Of a DNA stretch of 64,000 nucleotides, positions 17,796 to 28,021 are shown piece by piece. Made by a program: the position numbers and the translations under genes. The notes under the pieces are model-generated. The model did not search any database. It was not told where the DNA came from and worked only from the letters and a program-made list of their open reading frames with translations. This stretch comes from Blastococcus haudaquaticus (GTDB lineage Bacteria; Actinomycetota; Actinomycetes; Mycobacteriales; Geodermatophilaceae). How positions within the stretch are numbered: the first letter of the stretch is position 1; each line of letters begins with the position of its first letter. The DNA lies in contig NZ_OCNK01000003.1 in assembly GCF_900230285.1 (NCBI RefSeq), positions 886,648-950,647 on the forward strand, given 5' to 3'.

Positions 17796-18824
17796 CTAGT
17801 GGTGCGAGCGGACCACCACGAGGACGTCCTCGGGCTGGAGCGTGCCGATCAGCGGGTCGTCGAAGCGCAGCGTCCGGCCGCCCCGGGTGACCGAGAGGAC
17901 GATGTCGCGCAGCGAGCGCGAGTCGAGCCCGACCTCGCTGGAGCTGACCGTGCGCTGGTGCAGGTCCAGGCCCTGGCCGCCGGTGACGAGGTCCTCGACG
18001 ACGGCGACCACGCGCGGGGCGTCGGTGGAGAGGCCGAGCAGCCGCCCGGACGTCGCCGAGGTGGTGATGACGGTGTCGGCGCCGGACTGGCGGAGCAGGT
18101 TGGCGTTCTCCTCCTCCCGGACGCTGGTCGTGATCGGCACGCTCGGGTTGATCTGCCGCACGGTGAGCGTGATCAGCACGGAGGCGTCGTCCCGGTTGGC
18201 CGCGACGATCACCGCGCGGGCCCGTTCGACCGATGCCCGGCGCAGCACCTCGGTGCGGCCGGCGTCGCCGACGATGCCGGTGAGCCCCAGGGAGTTGGCC
18301 TCGTCGATCGCCCGCGGCTCCGGGTCGACGACGACGATCTTGTCCGGTGGTGTCCCGTTGGCGATGAGCGAACGGATGGCGCTGCGGCCCTTGGTGCCGT
18401 AGCCGCACACGATGACGTGCTGGCGCACGCGGGACCTCCAGCGTCGGATGCGGAACTCCTCCCGCGAACGCGCGGTGAGGGCTTCGAGCGTCGTCCCGAT
18501 GAGGACGATCAGGAACATGATCCGCAGGGGCGTGATCAGCAGGATGTTGATGAGCCGGGCCTCGGCGGTGACCGGGGTGATGTCGCCGTAGCCGGTCGTG
18601 GAGAGCGTGACCGTCGCGTAGTAGGTCGCGTCGAGGAGGGAGATCTCGTCCCCGCGGCTGTCCTCGTAGCCGTCCCGGTCGATGTAGACGATCAGCACGA
18701 CGACGACGAGGACGATCGCGGCGATGAGGACGCGGCGCAGCACCTGCCGTACCGGGGAGACCTCTTCGTGGGCGATCTGGACACCGGTGTGCTCGGTCTC
18801 GGTGCCGACAGCCTCGAACTTCAC
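17796..18824 (-). CDS. potassium channel with RCK (TrkA-N) domain
   Basis: 342 residues. Two TM segments (about 29-51 and 91-112) flank a pore loop with the K+ selectivity filter TTGYGD. The cytoplasmic part starts with a Rossmann fold VIVCGYGTKGRSAIRSLI (RCK nucleotide-binding) and ends with a TrkA-C-like domain (LDLHQRTVSSSEVGLDSRSLRDIVLS...GTLQPEDVLVVV). This is the MthK/Kch two-TM type. It conducts K+ and is gated by ligand or ions bound to the RCK ring. ATG start at 18824. Confidence 0.93.
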   Translation of the reverse strand: MKFEAVGTETEHTGVQIAHEEVSPVRQVLRRVLIAAIVLVVVVLIVYIDRDGYEDSRGDEISLLDATYYATVTLSTTGYGDITPVTAEARLINILLITPLRIMFLIVLIGTTLEALTARSREEFRIRRWRSRVRQHVIVCGYGTKGRSAIRSLIANGTPPDKIVVVDPEPRAIDEANSLGLTGIVGDAGRTEVLRRASVERARAVIVAANRDDASVLITLTVRQINPSVPITTSVREEENANLLRQSGADTVITTSATSGRLLGLSTDAPRVVAVVEDLVTGGQGLDLHQRTVSSSEVGLDSRSLRDIVLSVTRGGRTLRFDDPLIGTLQPEDVLVVVRSHH

Positions 18825-18856
18825 TCCGCGGACAGTAGTGAGCGGGCCGGTCGCGT

Positions 18857-18910
18857 GCGCGCCGCCGCACCCGTTCGGGTCATCCGATCCGGACGGGTGC
18901 GACGGCGCGC
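18857..18910 (-). terminator. long terminator hairpin after acyl-CoA ligase gene
   Basis: GCGCGCCGCCGCACCCGT (18857-18874) pairs with ACGGGTGCGACGGCGCGC (18893-18910) over 18 positions with one mismatch, around an 18-base loop. It starts 16 bp after the ligase stop on the minus strand and separates it from the downstream channel gene. Confidence 0.7.
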
Positions 18911-18925
18911 GTCAGCGGCCGCGGT

Positions 18926-20662
<1,737 letters not shown>

Positions 20663-20766
20663 GCATGTCCCTTCGTTGATGGGTCTCTCCTCGTTGAGCG
20701 TCGGCACCCAGCGTGGCCCAGCTCACACGCCCTGTCGAGATCCGGCCGGTCTGTGACTATGTCCCG

Positions 20767-21618
20767 ATGAGCGACCAGCGCACGGCACTCGTCCTCGGCG
20801 GTGGCGGCATCACCGGCATCGCGTGGGAGATCGGCGTCCTCGCCGGCCTGGCCGAGGCCGGCACCGACCTCAGCGGCGCCGACCTGGTCGTCGGCACCTC
20901 GGCCGGCTCGGTCGTCGGCGCGCAGGTGGCCTGCGGCGTCGGCCTCGAGGAGATGTACGAGCGCCAGCTCGCGCCCGCGACGGGGGAGACGGTGGCTCGG
21001 CTCAACCGCGCGACCCTCGCCCAGTTCGGCTGGGCGATGCTGCGCAGCCGCGGCCGGGACGTGGACTTCCGCCGCCGCATCGGCGCGCTGGCGCTGGCGG
21101 CGGAGAAAGCCGGGCTCACCCCGTCGGAGCAGGAACGCCTCGACGTGATCGGTGCCCGGCTCGGCGGCAAGGAGTGGCCCGAGCGGGATCTCCGGATCAC
21201 CGCTGTCGACGCGGAGACCGGCGAGTTCACGCCCTTCGACAAGAACTCCGGCGTCCCCCTGCTGCACGCGGTGGCCGCGAGCTGCGCCGTCCCCGGCGTC
21301 TATCCGCCGGTGACCATCGACGGGCGGCGCTACGTCGACGGCGGCATGCGCTCGGCGGCCAACGCCGACCTCGCCCAGGGCTACGACCGGCTCGTCGTCC
21401 TCGCGCCGATCCCGCGCGGCTTCGGGCCGATGGCCAGCGTCGACGCCCAGGTCTCGGGCATGGTGTCGCGGGTCGCGGTGGTCTCCCCGGATTCGGACAG
21501 CCGGACGGCGATCGGCCGCAACGTCCTCGACCCGGCCGCCCGGGCGCCGTCGGCCCGGGCCGGTCGCGCCCAGGCGGCGACGGTCGCCACCCGCATCGCC
21601 GACGTCTGGAACGGCTGA
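20767..21618 (+). CDS. patatin-like phospholipase
   Basis: 283 residues from ATG 20767. Contains the oxyanion loop GGGGITG, the nucleophile elbow GTSAGS (Ser in GxSxG), and the Asp of the dyad in RYVDGGMRSAANAD. No signal peptide or TM segment, so it is probably cytoplasmic or membrane-associated. It cleaves acyl esters of phospholipids or other lipids. GACTAT at 20755-20760 is placed for a leaderless transcript. Divergent from an acyl-CoA ligase, a plausible user of the released acids. Confidence 0.9.
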   Translation: MSDQRTALVLGGGGITGIAWEIGVLAGLAEAGTDLSGADLVVGTSAGSVVGAQVACGVGLEEMYERQLAPATGETVARLNRATLAQFGWAMLRSRGRDVDFRRRIGALALAAEKAGLTPSEQERLDVIGARLGGKEWPERDLRITAVDAETGEFTPFDKNSGVPLLHAVAASCAVPGVYPPVTIDGRRYVDGGMRSAANADLAQGYDRLVVLAPIPRGFGPMASVDAQVSGMVSRVAVVSPDSDSRTAIGRNVLDPAARAPSARAGRAQAATVATRIADVWNG

Positions 21619-21627
21619 CCCGTCGAT

Positions 21628-21695
21628 CGATCACGACGTCGGCGGGGCGACGCTCCGACCTGAGCGGGGACGTCTCCACCGCGACGTCACGATCG
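21628..21695. repeat. imperfect inverted repeat between convergent genes
   Basis: CGATCACGACGTCG (21628-21641) and CGACGTCACGATCG (21682-21695) are inverted with 12 of 14 matches, 40 bp apart. They fill most of the 95-bp gap between the convergent patatin and membrane protein genes, and may fold as a terminator. Confidence 0.35.
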
Positions 21696-21713
21696 CGGGG
21701 CAGCGGCCGGGTG

Positions 21714-22349
21714 TCAGCCGCGACGCCAGAGCCAGACGCCCACGCCGGCGAACCAGAAGGCCATCAGATAGGTCACCGCCCACCCGACCGGCGGCAGCAG
21801 CAGACCGAGCGCGCACACGGCGCTGACCACGACCAGCGCCCGCGAGGCCGCAGCCGTCCGCGCGGCCAGTGCGACGGCGATCAGGAATCCGGCGCCGACC
21901 CAGGCCGCCATGGGGTGAGCCGTGTTCATGAGCACCAGTGCCGCTTCGGTCGCGTTCGCGCTGACGCCGCCGTCGAACACGTACGTGCCGACGCCGACCG
22001 CGGCGCCCGGTGCGGCGAAGGTCGCGGCCAGCAGCAGGACGTGCACCGCACCCAGGAGCGGGAGCAACCGGACGGCCGCGCTGTCGCCGCCCCGCCGGAG
22101 CCGAACCGCCAGCCCGCCCGTCACTGCGATGGCCAGCAGCGCGTAGCCGCCGACCAGGACGGCGGCGAGCTGGGCATGGGACGACTCCAGCGCGGCGGCC
22201 GCCTCGGCCGGCGTGTCCGACCCGCCCATCGAGTCGCCGGAGAGGACGGTCGCGGCGGCGAAGCAGGCGAGGGCGCCGACTCCGGCCAGGGCGCTCAGGG
22301 GCGAGTGGGTACGTGAGGTGACGGAGCCCTCGACGGTTGCGGTGGTCAT
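21714..22349 (-). CDS. uncharacterised membrane protein beside two-component system
   Basis: 211 residues from ATG 22349. About six hydrophobic segments are visible, including LAGVGALACFAAATVLSG, LVGGYALLAIAVTGGLAVRL, LPLLGAVHVLLLAATFAAPGAAVGVG, AAWVGAGFLIAVALAART and ALVVVSAVCALGLLLPPVGW. No motif allows a function. Its divergent position to a histidine kinase/response regulator pair makes it a likely regulatory target of that system; this is inference. Confidence 0.7.
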   Translation of the reverse strand: MTTATVEGSVTSRTHSPLSALAGVGALACFAAATVLSGDSMGGSDTPAEAAAALESSHAQLAAVLVGGYALLAIAVTGGLAVRLRRGGDSAAVRLLPLLGAVHVLLLAATFAAPGAAVGVGTYVFDGGVSANATEAALVLMNTAHPMAAWVGAGFLIAVALAARTAAASRALVVVSAVCALGLLLPPVGWAVTYLMAFWFAGVGVWLWRRG

Positions 22350-22529
22350 GGCAGATCCCTTCTCGATCGGCGCGCGGGCCGCCCGGCGCGGGGACCACGC
22401 TGCTCGGCGCCGGTCGCTGGTCCGTATGTCCGAGGAGCCATTCGGAGGTGGTCTTCGGCTGCCTGGAGGAACCGAGCGGCAGACCCGGCATCGGTCGTGC
22501 GGGGGACCCCGGTTGCCGCTCCCGCGTCC

Positions 22530-22535
22530 TACGCT
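22530..22535 (+). promoter_or_regulatory. -10 box of leaderless histidine kinase gene
   Basis: TACGCT lies exactly 6 bp before ATG 22542, giving a predicted start of transcription at the A of the start codon. No -35 box at proper spacing. Confidence 0.45.
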
Positions 22536-22541
22536 CCCGCC

Positions 22542-23732
22542 ATGTCGGGTCCGGGTTCGCGGTGGCGGGCGCTTCCGCTGTGGGCGCGTGACGGGCTCCT
22601 GGCGCTGGCACTCACCGTCGCGGGCCAGGTCGAGTTGGTGCTCCTCGGCGACGAGGTCGCCGGGTCGCGGCCCCTCCAGCACGTCGCGTTCGCGGTGATG
22701 ACCGGCAGCCTGCTGCTTCGTCGACTGCGACCCGTGGCCGCGGCCGGAACGGTGGCAGCGGGGCTTGCGTTCCAGACGCTGCTCGGGGACGCACCCGCGG
22801 TCGCCGGTTTCGCCGCCCTGCTGATCGCCACGTACTCGGTCGCGCAGTACGCCGAACGGCGGATCGACGCCCTGCTGGGGCTGCTCGCGATCCTGACGGC
22901 GATCGAGGTCTACCCGTTCGTGGTCGACGACGTGAGCATCGGGGACGAGATCGGGAACGTGGCCATCCCGATCATCGTGTGGGTCTTCGCGCGGCTCGCC
23001 CGCGAGCGCCTCGACCGGGCGGTGCAGGCGGAGCGCGACGCGCTGGCGGCCCACGACCAGCTCCGCGAGGAGGAGCTGGCCCGCACCGCTGCGCTGGCCG
23101 CCGAGCGCCGGCGGATCGCCCGGGACATGCACGACGTCGTCGGGCACGGCGTGACGCTGATGCTGCTGCATGCCGACGCTGCGCAGGCCAGCCTCCGCGG
23201 TCGGGAGCCGGCTGCGGTACAGGCGCTGGACGTCGTCCTCACCGCGGGTCGGACGGCGCTGGTGGACCTGCAGCGGATGCTGCGGGTGCTCCGGGACGAC
23301 GCGACCGGCGAACCGGGGGACGCCCAGCCCGGCACGCTCGCGGCCGTCGAGGGGTTGGTCGACGCGGCCGCGTCGGCCGGGCGGGACGTCCTGCTCTCGG
23401 TGGACGGCCAGGTGCGACCGCTTCCGGCGGCCGTCGAGGCGACCGCGTACCGCGTGGTGCAGGAGTCGGTCACGAACGCGCTCAAGCACGCGCCCGCTGC
23501 CCGGATCCGCGTTCGGCTCAGCTACACGGAGCGGGCGCTACAGGTGGACGTGGCCGACGACGGGCGGGTGGAACCGGGCGGGCCGAAGGGGGCCGGCTTC
23601 GGGCTGGTCGGCATCCGCGAACGCGTCGCTCTCTTCGACGGCCGGGTGAGCGCCGGACCGCGGGAGGACGGTCCGGGGTGGCGGGTGCGGGCGCAGTTGC
23701 CGGTCCCCTCGCCCGAGGCGGCGTCGGTGTGA
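22542..23732 (+). CDS. sensor histidine kinase (HisKA_3 type)
   Basis: 396 residues from ATG 22542. Four or five TM segments lie in the first 150 residues with almost no extracellular domain, so this is an intramembrane-sensing kinase. The dimerisation/phosphoacceptor box is RRRIARDMHDVVGHGVTLMLLHADAAQ, with the phosphorylated His in DMHD. The ATP domain shows YRVVQESVTNALKHAPAARIRV (N box), VADDGR (G1) and GAGFGLVGIRERV (G2). It belongs to the NarL/DesK-type kinases that pair with LuxR-type regulators. Its stop overlaps the regulator start (GTGA). Confidence 0.93.
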   Translation: MSGPGSRWRALPLWARDGLLALALTVAGQVELVLLGDEVAGSRPLQHVAFAVMTGSLLLRRLRPVAAAGTVAAGLAFQTLLGDAPAVAGFAALLIATYSVAQYAERRIDALLGLLAILTAIEVYPFVVDDVSIGDEIGNVAIPIIVWVFARLARERLDRAVQAERDALAAHDQLREEELARTAALAAERRRIARDMHDVVGHGVTLMLLHADAAQASLRGREPAAVQALDVVLTAGRTALVDLQRMLRVLRDDATGEPGDAQPGTLAAVEGLVDAAASAGRDVLLSVDGQVRPLPAAVEATAYRVVQESVTNALKHAPAARIRVRLSYTERALQVDVADDGRVEPGGPKGAGFGLVGIRERVALFDGRVSAGPREDGPGWRVRAQLPVPSPEAASV

Positions 23733-24391
23733 CCGTACGGGTCCTGCTGGCCGACGACGAGGCGCTCGTGCGGGCAGGCCTGCGCATGATCCTCGAGGCA
23801 GAGGCCGACCTGGAGGTGGTCGGTGAGGCATCGGACGGCGTCGACGCCCTGCGCATGTGCCGCGACCTGCACCCCGACGTGGCGCTCCTGGACATCAGGA
23901 TGCCCGGACTGGACGGCATCCAGGCCGCGCGCCGGATCACGAGGGAGCCGGAGAACCGCACGGCCGTGGTCATGCTCACCACGTTCGACGCCGACGAGCA
24001 CGTGGTCGAGGCGCTGCGGGCAGGGGCGTCCGGCTTCCTGCTCAAGTCGATGCCGCGCGACCAGCTCGTCACCGCCGTCCGGGCCGCCGTGAGTGGCGAC
24101 TCGCTGCTGGCGCCGACCCTGCTGCGCCGCCTCCTCGACGACTTCGTCAGCCGCGCCCGGACACCGCTCACCACCGCCCCGGGAGTCGATCAGCTCACCC
24201 CGCGGGAGGAGGAGGTGCTCCGCCTGGTCGCCCGTGGCCTGTCCAACGCCGAGATCGCCGCAGCCCTCGTGCTCGGCGAGGGCACGGTGAAGACCCACGT
24301 CGCCCGCGTGCTCGCGAAGCTGGGTGTCCGCGACCGCGTGCAGGCGGTGGTGGTGGCGTACGAGTCGGGCCTGGTGCGCCCAGGTGGCTAG
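23729..24391 (+). CDS. LuxR/NarL-family response regulator
   Basis: 220 residues from GTG 23729. Receiver domain: acidic pair ADDE, phospho-acceptor Asp in VALLDIRMPG, Thr in VVMLTTFDAD, and Lys in GFLLKSMPRD. C-terminal HTH: LTPREEEVLRLVARGLSNAEIAAALVLGEGTVKTHVARVLAKLGVRDRVQAVVVAYESGLV. Coupled to the kinase by a 4-bp overlap. It shares 4 bp with the end of the convergent acyl-CoA synthetase gene. Confidence 0.95.
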   Translation: MTVRVLLADDEALVRAGLRMILEAEADLEVVGEASDGVDALRMCRDLHPDVALLDIRMPGLDGIQAARRITREPENRTAVVMLTTFDADEHVVEALRAGASGFLLKSMPRDQLVTAVRAAVSGDSLLAPTLLRRLLDDFVSRARTPLTTAPGVDQLTPREEEVLRLVARGLSNAEIAAALVLGEGTVKTHVARVLAKLGVRDRVQAVVVAYESGLVRPGG

Positions 24392-25959
24392 ACGACCGGC
24401 TCGGCCACCAGTGAGCCGGCCGAGTGCTCCTGGCGCAGCGCCGTCTTGAGCACCTTGCCGCTGGGGTTGCGGGGCAGGGCCCCGACGACCGAGTACTCGC
24501 GCGGGTTCTTGTAGCGCGCCAGCTTCTCGCGGCAGTACGCCGCGAGCTCCTCCGGCGTGGGCGGGTCGGCCGCGTCGCGGGGCACGACGACGGCCAGCGG
24601 CGCCTCGCCGTACCGGGTGTCGGGGATGCCGATCAGCGCCACCTCGAGGACCTTGGGGTGCGCCGACAGGACGTTCTCCACCTCGGCGCAGTAGATGTTC
24701 TCCCCGCCGGAGATGATCATGTCCTTCTTGCGGTCGACGACGTAGAAGTAGCCGTCCTCGTCCTGGCGGACCAGGTCGCCGGAGTGGAACCAGCCGCCGG
24801 CGAACGCCTCGGCCGTCTCCGCGGGTTTGTTCCAGTACTCCTTCATGACCATTGGGCTGCGGTAGACGATCTCGCCCACCTCGCCCGGCGCGACGTCGGC
24901 CATCGCGTCGTCGACCACCCGCACCTCGACGTTGAGGATCGGGGTGCCGACCGAGCCGATCTTCCGCACGGAGTCCTCGCCGCGCAGCAGGCAGGTCACC
25001 GGGCTGCACTCGGTCTGCCCGAACGCGGTGACCACCTCCGCCTGCGGGAACGCGTCGATCAGCGCCCGCAGCAGCGTGGTGGACGCGGGCGCCGCTCCCC
25101 AGGACACGCGGCGCAGGTGCGAGAGGTCGCGGGCGCCCAGGTCGGGGACGGCGAGGACGGCGGCCCACATCGCGGGCACCAGGAAGATGCTGGAGACCCG
25201 CTCGCGCTCCATCAGGTCGAGTGTCTCGGCGGGATCGAAGGCGCCCGACCGCAGGATCACGTTGGTGCCGCCGAGCAGCAGCGGCGGCAGGCCGCCGGCG
25301 AGGCCGGCGATGTGGAACAGCGGCGCTCCCGGCACGCCGACCCGGTCGTCGGGGTCCCAGCCCAGCGTGGTGATCTGGCTGAACGCGTGCATCAGCAGGT
25401 TCCGGTGCGTGAGCACCGCACCCTTGGGGCGGCCGGTGGTCCCGGAGGTGTACATGATGAAGGCCGGCTCGTCCTCGTCGACGACGACGTCGAGCGGCTC
25501 GGTGCCCGCCGCGGCGAGGGCCTCCTCGTAGTCGTCCCCGATCACGAGCACCGTGGTGAGCGACGGCGCCTGCTCGCGCGCCTTCGCGGCTACCTCGGCC
25601 AGCGGGGCGTCGACGACGAGGGCCACGGCGCCGGAGTCGGTCAGCACGTAGGCGACCTCGTCGGCCACGAGCCGGAAGTTGACCGGGACGACGACCGCGC
25701 CGAGCCGCACGCCCGCGAGGTAGGTCTCCCACGCCTCCATGCCGTTGAGCGCCAGCACGGCGATCCGGTCGCCCGTCGCGACCCCGCGCTGCCGCAGCGC
25801 CCGGGCGAGCCGGGTGACCCGTTCGTCGAGCTCGGCGTAGCTGCGCCCGCCGCCGTCGAACCGGAGCGCCGGCGCGGCGGGCGTCGTGCGGCTCCAGCGG
25901 GCGAGCTGATCGCTCATGGTCATGCCGCGGCCCTGCAGGACGGGGATCCGGTCGGTCAT
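24388..25959 (-). CDS. fatty-acyl-CoA synthetase (FadD-type)
   Basis: 523 residues; ATG 25959 has GAGGAG 6 bases upstream, while a Met 15 residues in is also possible. ANL motifs: FIMYTSGTTGRPKGAVLTHRN, FGQTECSPVTC, AGGWFHSGDLVRQDEDGYFYVVDRKKDMIISGGENIYCAEVE, and the catalytic Lys in NPSGKVLKTALRQ. Similar in length and motif order to FadD13-like enzymes. Makes acyl-CoA for the neighbouring dehydrogenase/hydratase genes. Probably in one operon with the TetR gene upstream (64-bp gap). Confidence 0.92.
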   Translation of the reverse strand: MTDRIPVLQGRGMTMSDQLARWSRTTPAAPALRFDGGGRSYAELDERVTRLARALRQRGVATGDRIAVLALNGMEAWETYLAGVRLGAVVVPVNFRLVADEVAYVLTDSGAVALVVDAPLAEVAAKAREQAPSLTTVLVIGDDYEEALAAAGTEPLDVVVDEDEPAFIMYTSGTTGRPKGAVLTHRNLLMHAFSQITTLGWDPDDRVGVPGAPLFHIAGLAGGLPPLLLGGTNVILRSGAFDPAETLDLMERERVSSIFLVPAMWAAVLAVPDLGARDLSHLRRVSWGAAPASTTLLRALIDAFPQAEVVTAFGQTECSPVTCLLRGEDSVRKIGSVGTPILNVEVRVVDDAMADVAPGEVGEIVYRSPMVMKEYWNKPAETAEAFAGGWFHSGDLVRQDEDGYFYVVDRKKDMIISGGENIYCAEVENVLSAHPKVLEVALIGIPDTRYGEAPLAVVVPRDAADPPTPEELAAYCREKLARYKNPREYSVVGALPRNPSGKVLKTALRQEHSAGSLVAEPVV

Positions 25960-26023
25960 CGGGACTCCTCGACGTCCAGCAGGTTGTGACCTGCGTCATG
26001 CTGTCGGGGGGAGCGGCGGACGG

Positions 26024-26677
26024 TCAACCCTGACTGTCGAGGTCGAGCATCCGGGCGGCGAGCCGCTTCCACAGGGCCAGGTGCGGGTCGGTGGTCGCGG
26101 GCCGGTCGTCGAAGGCGTAGACGAGCGCGACGCCCCGCATGCTCGTGAACAGCAGCTCGGTCAGGTCCGGGTAGAGCGGGGCGCGGGCGATCTCCGCACC
26201 CCAGATCCCGTCGGCCACCGCCGCGATCGCGGCCCGCAGCCGCCGCTCCTCGCCGCGCAGCGCACCGCGCAGGGCGGGGTCGGTACGGGCCGCGGTCCAG
26301 AGCTCCATGGCCGCCCAGAACGGCGGCTCCTGGAACGTCGTCCACATCAGGTCGATGGCCCGGTCGACGCGCTCGCGCCCGGTCGGCCCGTCGTCCATGA
26401 GTGCGGCGGCCCGGTCCCGCACCTCCTCGAGCCGCGTCGTCGCCACGTGCTCGGCCGCGGCGACGAGCAGTTCGGCCCGGGAGGGGAAGTGGTGCAGCAG
26501 CCGGCCGCGCGACACCCCGGCCCGCGCCTGGACGGCCAGCGTGGAGGCGCCGGCGTACCCCTCCTCGACCAGGCAGGCGACCGCGGCGTCGAGGATGAGC
26601 AGCCGGCTGTCGGCGGTCCGCTCCGACCGGGAGCGCGGCCCGGCGACGACGCCGCTGTCGAGGGGCTCGGCGGTCAT
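26024..26677 (-). CDS. TetR-family regulator of acyl-CoA cluster
   Basis: 217 residues. N-terminal HTH: RLLILDAAVACLVEEGYAGASTLAVQARAGVSRGRLLHHFPSRAELLVAAAEHV, with recognition helix around SRGRLLHHF. The C-terminal ligand-binding helices are not specific. It is divergent from the acyl-CoA dehydrogenases and lies upstream of the synthetase gene, so it probably controls both arms in response to an acyl-CoA. A dyad in the intergenic region is a likely binding site. Confidence 0.92.
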   Translation of the reverse strand: MTAEPLDSGVVAGPRSRSERTADSRLLILDAAVACLVEEGYAGASTLAVQARAGVSRGRLLHHFPSRAELLVAAAEHVATTRLEEVRDRAAALMDDGPTGRERVDRAIDLMWTTFQEPPFWAAMELWTAARTDPALRGALRGEERRLRAAIAAVADGIWGAEIARAPLYPDLTELLFTSMRGVALVYAFDDRPATTDPHLALWKRLAARMLDLDSQG

Positions 26678-26709
26678 CCGGCGAAGCGTAGGCCGAAGGC
26701 CCGGTCAGC

Positions 26710-26747
26710 AACAGTCACCGTTGACCGTTCCGGGTGACGGCTGTCAC
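26710..26747. promoter_or_regulatory. two dyads in the TetR/acyl-CoA dehydrogenase gap
   Basis: First dyad: AACAGTCA (26710-26717), CCGT, TGACCGTT (26722-26729), 7 of 8 arm positions complementary. Second dyad: GTGAC-GGCT-GTCAC (26734-26747), perfect. Both lie in the 108-bp divergent gap and fit a TetR operator pair. Confidence 0.5.
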
Positions 26748-26785
26748 GCTGCGGCCGACCCGCTCATCGAGGAGAGGCGCCGCCC

Positions 26786-28021
26786 GTGGACTTCGACGAC
26801 AGCCCCGACGAGGCCGCCTACCGAGCGCGGGTGCGCGAGCTGCTGGAGCGGCACTCGGGCGAACTGCTGCGGCTCTCGCCCGGGCAGGAGAACGTCGACG
26901 CCCGCACGCACGAGGCGGAGATGCGCCGGACCCAGCGCGTGCTGGCCGACGCCGGGCTGGTCGGCGTCCCCTGGCCGAAGGAGTTCGGCGGGCAGGGCGG
27001 CACGCTCGTGCAGCAGTCGATCGTCTCGCAGGAGCTGGCCCGGGCCCGCGTGCCGGTGCTGATCAACCACATCGGCATCGGGATGTGCGGGCCGACGGTC
27101 ATCGGGCACGGCAGCCAGGACCAGCGCGACCGCTACCTCGCCCGCCTGCTGCGCGCCGACGACGTCTGGTGTCAGCTGTTCAGCGAGCCGGCGTCCGGAT
27201 CCGACCTCGCGGCCCTGCGCACCACGGCGGTCCGCGACGGCGACGACTGGGTGGTGAACGGCCAGAAGGTCTGGACGACGCTGGCGCACGTCTCCGACTA
27301 CGGGATCCTGCTGACCCGGACCGACCCGGAGCGCCCGAAGCACGCCGGTCTCACCATGTTCGTCGTCGACATGCACGCGCCGGGCGTCACCGTGCGGCCG
27401 CTGCGCCAGATGGGCGGGCAGTCGGACTTCAACGAGGTCTTCTTCCACGACGTCCGCATCCCCGACAGCGAGCGGCTGGGCGAGCCGGGGGAGGGCTGGC
27501 GGGTGGCCCTGACCACCCTGATGAACGAGCGGGTGGCCATCGGCGGTGCCGGGGGCGCCATCGGACCGACCGTGGAGACGCTCGCGCAGCACGCGCGGGA
27601 CCGCCTGCCCGCCCTCGACCCCGAGCGGCAGGTGCTCGCCCGCCAGGCGGTGGGCCGGGCCGTCGTCGCGGCCCTGGGCGCCCGGTACACCGGCTACCGG
27701 CGGCTGACCGTGCTGAGCCAGGGCGGGATCCCCGGACCCGAGGCCAGCGCCGGGAAGCTCGCGGGCACCGAGGCGGCCCGCCTGGTCGCCGACGCCGGGG
27801 TCCGGCTCCTCGGTGACGACGCCCTCTACGCCGCCACGGCCGACGGCGACGACCAGTGGCAGCGCACGCAGGCCTACGTCCCGGGCATCGCCATCGCCGG
27901 CGGGACCGACCAGGTGCTGCGCAACATCCTCGGCGAACGGGTGCTGGGCCTGCCCCCCGAGCCGCGCAACGACAAGACCGCGGCCTTCTCGGCGAGTCGC
28001 TCCGACGGAGGTGCCCGGTGA
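26786..28021 (+). CDS. acyl-CoA dehydrogenase, large subunit-like
   Basis: 411 residues from GTG 26786. ACAD order is clear: N-terminal helices with GVPWPKEFGGQGGTLVQQ, the FAD/substrate strand QLFSEPASGSDLAALRTTAVRDGDDWVVNGQKVWTT, and a C-terminal helical domain. The C-terminal segment normally carrying the catalytic Glu (IYEGT) reads IAIAGGTDQVLRNILGERVLGLP, with Gly in that place. Overlaps the next dehydrogenase by 4 bp, suggesting a hetero-oligomer as in steroid side-chain FadE pairs. Removes two hydrogens from an acyl-CoA with FAD. Confidence 0.92.
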   Translation: MDFDDSPDEAAYRARVRELLERHSGELLRLSPGQENVDARTHEAEMRRTQRVLADAGLVGVPWPKEFGGQGGTLVQQSIVSQELARARVPVLINHIGIGMCGPTVIGHGSQDQRDRYLARLLRADDVWCQLFSEPASGSDLAALRTTAVRDGDDWVVNGQKVWTTLAHVSDYGILLTRTDPERPKHAGLTMFVVDMHAPGVTVRPLRQMGGQSDFNEVFFHDVRIPDSERLGEPGEGWRVALTTLMNERVAIGGAGGAIGPTVETLAQHARDRLPALDPERQVLARQAVGRAVVAALGARYTGYRRLTVLSQGGIPGPEASAGKLAGTEAARLVADAGVRLLGDDALYAATADGDDQWQRTQAYVPGIAIAGGTDQVLRNILGERVLGLPPEPRNDKTAAFSASRSDGGAR

